Source: Adiantum capillus-veneris
Taxonomy: Eukaryota > Streptophyta > Polypodiopsida > Polypodiales > Pteridaceae
Direction of reading: 5' to 3'
Assembly: GCA_014529385.2 (NCBI GenBank)
Contig: CM043953.1
Location: 94,707,342-94,771,341 of the forward strand
Length of the DNA: 64,000 nucleotides
A program made the position numbers and the translations under genes. The notes below the pieces were generated by a model that saw nothing but the letters and a program-made list of their open reading frames with translations, was not told the origin of the DNA and ran no database searches. Positions 35,000 through 44,300 of the stretch are shown here, in pieces (within the stretch, counting starts at the first letter, position 1; each line of letters opens with the position of its first letter).

Positions 35000-35740
35000 T
35001 ATTTTCCTTTCCGATAAAGCCAATTTAGCAACATCTCTCTCACTTATAAAGAGTTTTCCTCAACTGTAGAGATCCAATTGAACTACCGGGGAGAAACCAG
35101 AAAGATTTCAAATCTTGCTCAATGGTGAGTTGAGCTAGTCCTTTCTCAAAAGAGAACTTAAAAATTAAATTGATTAAAAATTCAAGAATTAAATACTTAC
35201 CTTACCGGTTAATGTCCTTCCTCTAGTACCTCGAGCATATCCTTCACCAATCATCAAAGTGACGAGCCACATAAGAACTCATCATTCACGTCTTTCCGAG
35301 AATTTGTTAACTCAATTCCACCTTCTCAATCTCGAGAAAAATAATCCTCCTAGATATCAATCTAGGTCTCTGTCCTTGCGCATAATCCTGCGCTGTTAGT
35401 CCAGAGGGTATTAAACCTCTTGTGTCCTCCCACATATTACCACCAACAATGTTTTCCTGACGCCCATTAGTGTCTCTTCCTTGCGGAGGCCATCCTTGTA
35501 AGCATCTAGGACTCCTCGCATGAACATAAGTTCAAACTTAGCCCACTTAAGGGCGAACCTGCTTTAGGTCTCAATGATGTTCTCCCATATGTGGTTAAGG
35601 TAATTCCTGTTGGCAAATTTTACCCTTACGAACATAATAGTTGCAATTTATTCCAGCAGCGTGTAAATGCTACTTAACTTGCTCATGGAGAAACATATAT
35701 CGCAACCAAAAGTTGCTACCGTAATGGTAAAAGCACATAG
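35000..35740. other. Non-coding stretch
   Basis: AT-rich sequence with no recognisable gene, terminal repeat or RNA. Nothing assignable was seen. Confidence 0.5.
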
Positions 35741-35744
35741 CGTA

Positions 35745-37885
35745 CTCAATGGTCAACGACCATACTGTTATGATTGGACACACATTGGCATGGTTGTATA
35801 CATCTATCCTTGAGCAACAGTTGAGCAGATGGGTAGAGGGTGAGGGCATACAGGCAATGGGAGAGGTCGGTTTCAAGAGAGGCTTCTCCACTCTTGACCA
35901 ACACTTAAGAGCCATCATTGAGGAGGGTAGGGGACATGGGAGATGGATTTATTGTAGCTTTGTGGGTTTCCGCAAAGCATTTGACACAGTGCCCAGAGCC
36001 AGATTGATGCGAAGACTACAAGAGATGGGAGTGCCCAATGAGTTGGTTTGGGGGATCACGACTATATAGATCAGTGGTGGGACATGTACGTACTCCAAAG
36101 GAGATATTTGATTTAGTTAACTCCACTATTGGAGTGAAACAAGGCTGTCCATTGTCTCCTACCCTATTTGGTATGTATATAGATGAGGTTTCTGATTACA
36201 TTGACAACAGAGGTGCACAACTAGCAGGGACATGGATTCCATTGTTGTTATATGCTGATGATATTGTATTGATCTTTGACTCACCGGAGGGTATACAACG
36301 ACGTTTGGATGCTCTACATAGTTTATGGTGTTTAACACCACACCGCAGTGTATCTGGAGATCAGCACCTGCATGCACTTGTGGCTAGGAGACTGTGGAGT
36401 ACATAGATGCATACACTTATCTTGGGGTAGCCTTCAATGGGCCAAGGTTTTCTTTGAAGAGAGTAGAAGAGACTAGACTAAGCAGAGCATATGCGGCCTT
36501 GGGAGGATTGGAGAGGATGTCTTCGTAGGTTCAATTCGAGGAACCCCGAACAAAGCTTTGGCTCTTTGATATCTTGGTAGCTTCAGCTATGCTCTATGGT
36601 GGGTTCAGGTTTGGGGACCCTTTGTGGGTCAGGATGGGTGGAGAGGTATGTACTATGGAGAGGCCCTTGGTAGCTATGATTTCTCGGCTAATTAGAGCCA
36701 AGGCCTCCGTGCCACACGAGATCATTAGAGCTGAGTTATCAGCCCCCCCTATGGAGATAGAGGCGCTTACTAGTCAGTATCCTCTATGTAGAGCGTATGG
36801 GATACTACCAGAGAAAGATATGTCAGATTGGCCCTCGAGTGCTTGAGACAATTAGCTTTACAAGGGATGTCGTCATGGTTCCAGATACATGGCTTCAGCA
36901 TGGACATGCTACCTCCTTCTCAATACTCCCTTGATGCATCATCGTTGTCTTTTACATGGATGGAGATTACACTCATTCGCCAGGACCTGACCTAGTTGGA
37001 CACTAGGAGGACATGGATAGAGCCGACACAGGAGTTGGGCACGAAGATGGCTTTCTACAGAGAGCATCTTCTCCAACTCACAGAGGATGGGTTTGTGATT
37101 CGACCCAGCTATATGGATACACATATATCTCATGGGTTACGGTGTGCCATTGGTCAGATACGGACATCCACCAGCTTGAGATTGAGACTGGTAGATTCAA
37201 AGGGATACCAGCAGCCATCAGGATGTCGCCTATGCCATACAGAGCCAGAGACGGAGATGCATAATATATGTCAGTGTACAGTGTACTATGAGATACGGGG
37301 TCGCTTCCACTATCTATTCAGAAAAGGCTTCGGACCTTTCTCCAGAGTCATGAGATATGAGGACCAGAGATGTCTTGTACTGTATCTACTTGCGTTACAC
37401 AGATACAGACAGTTTTCTGAGGAGAACTTGAGAGAGACAATCCCAGAGACAGATTACTGATTTTTTCACATCAGAGGAGCAGCCACCAGTGCAGTGCTCA
37501 GCTCATACTCACAGTCACGGTACTCTCATTGATCGAGCACCGGAGCTAGGGAGATCAAGACGCCCATGACTGAGGAGAGGAGCTTCACAGCACCTATAGA
37601 GATTACAGCAGAGGATTTGAGCCATACTAGCTTGACATCTAGAATGCATATGAGGATGAACACATCACCCATCATATCACCCTCTTGTATCGGGCACACA
37701 CTGTATCAGTAATCACACATACCATACACATTTCCAATCAGTAGGACCTCTAGTTTCACTTTAATATCCCTCTTTTTTTGTTCCCGGACATGGTATCAGG
37801 TTCACCAGTTTGTAACGGTTTGGTCTCATAGGTCATTTTGGACTTTTTGAAGACGTAATATATCATTTCATTTCATTTCTCTTGC
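35745..37885 (+). mobile_element. LINE family I, 5'-truncated (RT to 3' tail)
   Basis: It starts within the RT domain: GHTLAWLYTSILEQQLSRW, then FRKAFDTVPRARLMRRLQEM (35,960-36,020), then after a frameshift GVKQGCPLSPTLFGMYIDEV and the catalytic LLYADDIVLIF (36,240-36,280). The ORF2 C-terminus (36,574-37,460, with frameshifts) aligns with 168-1,090 and keeps the end motif in decayed form. The tail hairpin is at 37,823-37,860, followed by ATTTCATTTCATTTC. The insertion ends about 65-70 bp before host exon 5. It is non-functional: endonuclease and ORF1 are absent and there are several frame breaks. Confidence 0.85.
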
Positions 37886-37948
37886 ACAGGACATCCAAAT
37901 TTCTCAGATTTTTTAAAAGGTTGTAATTTAATATTTTGTATATTACAG

Positions 37949-38013
37949 GAGAAAAGCATGAGGTGAGAGTAGAGCTAGAAGGCATGGGTGGTGGTGGTAT
38001 TCTGACCATGGAG
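37949..38013 (+). CDS. C2-domain protein, visible exon 5
   Basis: The acceptor TATTACAG ends at 37,948 and the donor GTAAGA begins at 38,014. The exon completes a glycine codon with exon 4 and encodes EKHEVRVELEGMGGGGILTM plus E, the last two strands of the C2 sandwich. It ends in phase 0. The following intron holds the 11.6-kb gypsy element and whatever follows. No further exon was recognised to 64,000. Confidence 0.85.
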
Positions 38014-38279
38014 GTAAGAAATTTACTACATGTTTTCGGTATATTAGCTTTTTTGCCAGGACATCATATTGAACTTTTTTCCTGGATGAGTTGGCTATTT
38101 TCATGTGACTTATATGCTCATGAGCAGTATTCCAGTTTTTCTTCACAAATGGATCAATTTAAATTCTTATAAAGTAGTTCATATGAGACTGCCATTTGTT
38201 GCTGCTTGCAATTAAAGGAGAGGTTTGGTTTTCTCTTTTGAGAGTTATTGCAACAGAGGTGTACCCCTCAAAACCATAT

Positions 38280-38284
38280 ACAAC
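38280..38284. other. Target-site duplication, left of gypsy element (ACAAC)
   Basis: ACAAC at 38,280-38,284 matches ACAAC at 49,903-49,907. Confidence 0.92.
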
Positions 38285-38864
38285 TGTAGGAGGCTACAGT
38301 GTCACTTTCACAAGACACAGTTGCAGTTAGTACAATTGGTCTGGTCTGTTCACACTGGACGGACACTCTGGGCAGTGACACGTGGCAGGGATACGGATGG
38401 TGGCCTAGTGGACATGTGGCCAGGTCACACTTAGCTGGCTGACATTTATGAGCCGTTGAGCCGTTGGTGGCTCTTTATGATTGTATCTATGAGTAGTAGC
38501 CGTTGGGTCATTATCATTATCTTTTATGGTTGGTCTAGTAGTCGTCGTCTTGGTAGCGAGTCTTACACAGAGTCTTACACAGAGCACAGTATCACCATCC
38601 CTGCACATCTGAGCCTCGACACCCCATTTGTACCTGTGAGTCCTGGGCTGGAGCTGAGTGTGCTGCCACGCCAGAGTCTGTACATGGTTCTTTGAGATAG
38701 TCGAGTCCACATGTTCTGGTCCACTGTTGTGTTCTGTTGTTATCGATTGTTTCCGTGTTTCATTCTGTTTGAGTGAGTTTCCATTTGTTTGAGTGAGATT
38801 GTCTCGCACATTGCACTGAGCGGCACCCACACTGTGGAGAGCACGACACATTATCTACGCTACA
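38285..38864 (+). repeat. Gypsy 5' LTR
   Basis: 580 bp. It differs from the 3' LTR by having 13 extra bases near 38,701-38,713 (around TCGAGTCCACATG). Confidence 0.95.
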
Positions 38865-38867
38865 GGT

Positions 38868-38892
38868 GCTCTCATTTTGGCGATCACGGTGG
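38868..38892 (+). other. Possible primer-binding site
   Basis: CTCATTTTGGCGATCACGGTGG lies a few bases after the LTR end. Its TGGCGA core resembles primer sites of Tat-type gypsy elements; the tRNA was not determined. Confidence 0.4.
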
Positions 38893-39160
38893 GACCTCAA
38901 CTGAAATCTCACTTTGTGAGGTGCAAATCTTGAAGCTAGTTAGGTTTATCTAGCTTCGCCTACCTTCGCCAACCTTGCCTTGCACTGTTCTCCTCTCTCC
39001 TAGTCCAACTGGTCTAGTCTCCTCTCGCCTGGTCCAACTGGTCTAGTCCTCCTCGTCCCTGGTCCAGCCGGGTCTAGTCACTTACCTGGTCTGGTCTGGT
39101 GGAGTCTAGACCTGTCACAAGTTTTCTTGCCCCAAGCTTGGTTGGACTGGTGGTCGCTGC

Positions 39161-41368
39161 ATGACACATACAAGGAGGTCAGTCGAGCGTCAAAGCGCAC
39201 TACTGAGCCCTCTGAAGTACTATCACAGAAGAAGACCTTTGACACCTTGTAGAAATCCTTCAACCTCATCACCTATACCTCCACATACCACATCACCCAT
39301 TCCTTCATCAGGTTCCCCATCTTCCCGATCACCTTCTCCAGTAAAGCTCTCTCCTATTCTGATACAGCAAGCTATAGAGCAACAGGCTCAGCAAGGAATC
39401 ATGGAGCCACTAGCTAGTGTTTTGGCCAAGGTAAACATCAAGTTCCCTACCTTCAAAGGGCTTTCTTCAGAAGATGCTGACGACCATGCAAGAAGATTTG
39501 TATCTCTCTGTAGGGGACGTGGTCTGAACAGAGAAGATGCTTATTTGGTACTATTTCCATCCACCTTGGATGGCCTAGCAGATAAATGGTACAGTCAATT
39601 TGCAGAGAACCATTTTGCAACTTGGGCAGCCTTAAGACAGCAGTTCTGTGCAGCTTTCAGGCCGGGTGACTACCAGGAGAAGGTGTTGGATGAGTTGGCC
39701 AACATGGTGCTCAAGCCTGAGGAGACTTTTGCAGAGCTTATGACTAAAACTAAGTCGCTGGTGGCCAAGCTCCCCCAACAACCCGGTGAATTCATGGTTA
39801 AAAAGTGGGTGGAGAAGGCGCTTCCCAAAACTTCTCAGCAAAAACTCCGAGAGAGTCTCCGACCCGACGCCACTCTCGAGGAGTTCATCGCAGCTGCTAC
39901 TAGGATAGAGGGGGCTAGGAAGCTGTTCAACAACTCTCCTCACATAGATACTCTCTCTGTGTTCTCGGAAGGTAGTCCTGTTGATCCTTTAACTTCTTTA
40001 CGCAGGGAACTGGAAGCCCTAAAGTTACAGCGAGCTCTTCAAGAGGAGAGGTCCTTCTCTCTTAGACAAGAGAAGCCTCCAAATCATGAGGCATTGGAAC
40101 AGATTAAGCGCGAGCTAGAAGAGCTCAAGTGTCAGCAAGAGACTAAGGCTACGGTTTGGTGTACCTCATGCCGCTCTCCAGGGCACCATCCACAGGAATG
40201 CCCCCTTCGGGTTTACTGCCACTTCTGTGAAAAATCTGGACATGAGGACAAGGATTGTTACTACCTCAAGGGATTGCGACATATACAGCAAAGTCTTGGT
40301 CCTTCTCTCCAACAAGGGCTAGCACCTGCATCCAACATGGTCTCGCCCTACAGCCATCAAAACCCGTTGCCTCCTCTACTGACAACACCCCCTATGCAGC
40401 AAGGTATGCACAACAACTTTGCACCCCACAGCTTTTATCATGCCAGTACTCCCTCAGTTCCCCAAAGTTTCTACACCTCAGCCTCCAACTCCATGCAGCA
40501 ACCACCTCGTCCCCCGATTCGTCCTTCCAATCGGCCCATACTCTGCTACAGATGCAGAGAATATGGGCATTATCAGAGCAAGTGCCCTTTACCTGAGGGG
40601 TCCCCTCCTTGTCGTCATTGCCCTGATTCGAAGGATCACTACAGTAAGGATTGTCCCAAGCAAAGGGCATCCACGTCTTCAGGCTCGACTCAGAACCAGC
40701 CCGAATTCACCTTCCCGAAGATAAATTTGATTACTGTGAACACCGTGCCTCAACCATCACCTGCTGCTCATGTGGTTGAGCCACTGCAAGTGGAGGAGCT
40801 TGCTGGTGTCCTTACTCGGGCACAAAGAGCAGCTCTTGGTCTCAGTCTGCCCACAGGTCCACCTCGCCAGTCCCCACTTCCTCAATCTGGTCTACCTGAC
40901 CCAAAGGACAAGTCCTTCACAATTGCTCAGAGCAAACCAACTTCCCTGTTATCTGACATTGATGGAGCCTTCTTGGAGGCAGTGGCTGACTTGGAACGAA
41001 TTAAGGTCCCAAAGGGAGTCCAGTTCGAAGGTGCCAAGCCCACAGCAGAAGCCATCTTGAAAAATACTTTTCAGCAGGTGTCACTATACGACATGCTAAG
41101 GCTCGGCACAACACTCAGAAGTGACACCCTGTCAGTCATTCAGTCTTTGTACCTGGGGGTTGGGCCTAGTGGCGGGCACCTCCCTGTACAGCCCTTAGAG
41201 TCTTATTTGATTTCCTATCCAGCTGCTCCCCTCACCGATTATAAAAGTCCTCGTCTCACTGTATCTATTCTTGGGCACCAACTTTCCGGCGTCATCGTGG
41301 ATGGTGGATCTGGAATCAATTTGATGCCCGAATTCACTATGATGGCCTTAGGTCTACAACCTACCTGA
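39161..41368 (+). CDS. Gypsy gag and start of protease (735 residues)
   Basis: The gag core is around residues 100-255 (DDHARRFVSLCRGRGLNRED, ADKWYSQFAENHFATW, LRESLRPDATLEEF). Two zinc-knuckle pairs sit near residues 334-369 (CTSCRSPGHHPQEC, CHFCEKSGHEDKDC) and 462-500 (CYRCREYGHYQSKC, then a C-x2-C...H...C relative). Gag packages the element RNA. Residues around 708-722 (VIVDGGSGINLMP) are the aspartic protease active site. A TGA at 41,366-41,368 ends the frame in mid-protease; the same frame resumes at once and runs to 45,418. A CGA-to-TGA change at a CpG would explain the stop. Read-through is possible but unproven. Confidence 0.93.
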   Translation: MTHTRRSVERQSALLSPLKYYHRRRPLTPCRNPSTSSPIPPHTTSPIPSSGSPSSRSPSPVKLSPILIQQAIEQQAQQGIMEPLASVLAKVNIKFPTFKGLSSEDADDHARRFVSLCRGRGLNREDAYLVLFPSTLDGLADKWYSQFAENHFATWAALRQQFCAAFRPGDYQEKVLDELANMVLKPEETFAELMTKTKSLVAKLPQQPGEFMVKKWVEKALPKTSQQKLRESLRPDATLEEFIAAATRIEGARKLFNNSPHIDTLSVFSEGSPVDPLTSLRRELEALKLQRALQEERSFSLRQEKPPNHEALEQIKRELEELKCQQETKATVWCTSCRSPGHHPQECPLRVYCHFCEKSGHEDKDCYYLKGLRHIQQSLGPSLQQGLAPASNMVSPYSHQNPLPPLLTTPPMQQGMHNNFAPHSFYHASTPSVPQSFYTSASNSMQQPPRPPIRPSNRPILCYRCREYGHYQSKCPLPEGSPPCRHCPDSKDHYSKDCPKQRASTSSGSTQNQPEFTFPKINLITVNTVPQPSPAAHVVEPLQVEELAGVLTRAQRAALGLSLPTGPPRQSPLPQSGLPDPKDKSFTIAQSKPTSLLSDIDGAFLEAVADLERIKVPKGVQFEGAKPTAEAILKNTFQQVSLYDMLRLGTTLRSDTLSVIQSLYLGVGPSGGHLPVQPLESYLISYPAAPLTDYKSPRLTVSILGHQLSGVIVDGGSGINLMPEFTMMALGLQPT

Positions 41369-44300
41369 CCTGCTCCTTTTACTGTTACATTGGCAGATCA
41401 GAGAACAGTCTACCCAGTGGGCATAGTCGATAAGGTGCCTCTGAAGGTACAAGATTTCAGTTTTAACTTGGATTTTGTGGTAGTCAATCTTCCCCAGGTA
41501 GAGGGAGGTTATCCCTTGCTGATCAGTAGGCCATGGTTGCGACATACGAAAGCACTTCACTACTGGGGAAACGACGCCATGTGGATACATACTCCTGGCT
41601 CTCCAATGCAACAAATTCGTCTCGAAGGAGGTATGGATCCGGTCGTTCAGCATAGCTCTTTGTCAGTAGAGTCCAACCCTGACTTGAAGCAGCCGGTCCC
41701 TCCTTATGGGTCCGATGAAGACTTACTGCAGTGGTTAGAAGCTACATCTTCGATGCCATGCTATGTAGTCTCTCTTCAACCCTTGCCAACAGATTCACCC
41801 TCTTCTCCTGATCCTACACCTGAAGCCAGTAATCCCAGTCAGCCAAGTGCGCCAGAACCAAGTGGGCCGGTCTCTGATGACCATCCTTCAGAGGGTCCCT
41901 TGATAGAAACCTTCGGCCTGGGTGAGCCTATAACACACCATAGAAGGGGGAAAAAGTCTCCCTTGCAAGAGTTGGTCAACACCCCAGTTCCCTCCTTAGC
42001 CTCCACTCCATCTGACTCTCCACCCATGCCGGAGCACTTTGAGGTATCTGAGGATTTACCATTCGCAGAGCTTCCATCAGGATGGTTGCAGGAAGAGTAT
42101 GCTGATTTTAACATTGATCATACGCCAGCTCATAATGTCCAGAAGCTCACAGAGGCGGCACGGTCTTCTCTCCCTGACGCAGCCTCGCCCACTGCACCGC
42201 CTAACCCAGTCAGAGAGGTCAACCTAGGCGGCCCTGACAACCATCAGCCCATCTTGTTAGCCGCTTGGTTATGGGATCATCCCGCTATACTCGACCAGGT
42301 AATCTCTTTCATGCACTCTTTCAAGGATGTGTTTGCCTGGTCTTTCCACGATTTGGAAGGAATCCCAACAGAGCTAGGAGTCCACACAATTCCTCTGGTT
42401 GAGGGGGCTAAGCCAGTCAGAGGAAGGGCTTACAAACTGAATCCCAAGTATGCAGAAGCAGTCAAAATCGAGTTGGAAAAGATGCAAGAAGCAGGTATTA
42501 TTGTACGAGTAGAGCACTCAGAATGGTTGTCCCCTATGGTTATTGCCCCAAAGAAGCAGTCCAACAAAATTCGCGTTTGCGTCGACTACCGGGCTCTGAA
42601 TAAGGTCACAATCCCGGATGGATTTCCGACCCCTTTCACTGAGAGAGTCCTCGAAGATGTCGCTGGCCATGTACTGTATAGTTTTATGGACGGGTTCAGC
42701 GGCTACAATCAATTAGGAATACATCCTGACGACCAAGTCAAAACAGCTTTTGTGACTCCCTGGGGTATTTTCATCTACTCTAGAATGTCTTTTGGGCTTA
42801 AAAATGCACCGCCTTCTTTCAATCGCAGAGTATATCTCATCTTTTGTCCTCTGCTTACTGATCACCTTCGCATATTCATTGACGACTTTTCCACCTTCTC
42901 GGGTGCTCAATGTTCAACCCCAGTAGAAAATCTAAAGGAGCATCTTGCTCAGCTCTCTGCAGTCTTCCTTAGGTGCAGAGAGGCACGTTTGAAGCTCAAT
43001 CCGAACAAGTGTCATTTTTTGGTCACCGAGGGCACACTGCTGGGCCATGTGGTTTCTGCTCAAGGTTTAGCACCTGACCTAGAGAAGATAGTGGCCATCT
43101 TGAAGTTACCTCCTCTTATACATCCTGACGACCAAGTCAAAACAGCTTTTGTGACTCCCTGGGATATTTTCATCTACTCTAGAATGTCTTTTGGGCTTAA
43201 AAATGCACCGCCTTCTTTCAATCACAGAGTATATCTCATCTTTTGTCCTCTGCTTACTGATCACCTTCGCATATTCATGGACGACTTTTCCACCTTCTCG
43301 GGTGCTGAATGTTCAACCCCAGTAGAAAATCTAAAGGAGCATCTTGCTCAGCTCTCTGCAGTCTTCCTTAGGTGCAGAGAGGCACGTTTGAAGCTCAATC
43401 CGAACAAGTGTCATTTTTTGGTCACCGAGGGCACACTGTTGGGCCATGTGGTTTCTGCTCAAGGTTTAGCACCTGACCTAGAGAAGATAGTGGCCATCTT
43501 GAAGTTACCTCCTCCCATAAATCCCAAAGGTGTTCAGAGCTTTGTGGGCCACACCGGCTATCATCGCAGGCTTATACGTATGTATGCACAGGTGGCTCAA
43601 CCATTGACCCGGCTCACCAGTGCTACTGTTCCCTTCCAGTGGTCAACACCCGAGGATGAAGCATTTGTATACCTCAAAAAACGCCTCACTGAAGCGCCTA
43701 TTCTAGTTGCCCCGGATTGGGCCCTACCTTTTCATGTGCATACAGATGCTAGTCTGCTGGCTGTGGGTGCTGTGCTGACTCAGCCTAGCAAAGAGCTCAA
43801 CTTGGATCGTCCTGTACATTATGCAAGTCGCCTGCTCACCAAAGCAGAGCGCAACTATAGCACCACAGAAAGGGAAGGTTTGGCTATAGTGTATGCTCTA
43901 CAAAAATTTCGTCACTATTTGCTAGGGGTCCACTTCACAATTATTACTGATCACCATGCCTTCAGCTATCTGCTTAATAAGCCACAGGTCGCAGGTCGAG
44001 TATGGCGATGGCTCCTCCTATTCCAAGAGTTTGATTTTGAAGTGGTACTCCGTCGTGGTAAGCAGCATGTAATGGCTGACCACCTCTCTTGCATTCACAC
44101 AGGTGAAGAAGCTACCGGAATTGCGGACGACTTTCCAGATAGCAGTCTTTTTAAGATAGATACAACACCGGAATGGTACGGCGAGGTCTTACATTTTCTA
44201 TCTACTGGGCTGTACCCAGAGAATGCATCTCCACTGCAGAAGAGGAGATTGCTGTTGAAGTCCAGGTCTTTCACTCTGATTGGGGGCCAGCTCTACAAAT

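Larger units (their letters stand above)
12003..37948 (+). other. 25,946-bp intron of the C2 gene filled with retroelements
   Basis: The intron begins GTATTT and ends TATTACAG. The flanking exons join in phase: one base G from exon 4 and GA from exon 5 make a glycine codon, and together they complete one C2 domain of about 122 residues. Inside lie LTR families A, B, C and E, a complete copia element, two LINE types and no other recognisable host gene. The phase match and domain continuity argue for a real intron rather than two genes. Confidence 0.75.

Noticed and set aside
12003-37948. Interpretation of exons 1-4 and exon 5 as two separate genes or an assembly misjoin
   Set aside because: The phase-1 join gives a complete C2 domain with no missing or extra residues; chance agreement of phase, domain position and splice signals is unlikely. 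Transcript data would settle it.
38456-38695. 79-codon frame inside the LTR, repeated at 49,507-49,746 with the same sequence
   Set aside because: It is identical because both are LTR copies; it has no protein motif and lies in U3-type sequence.
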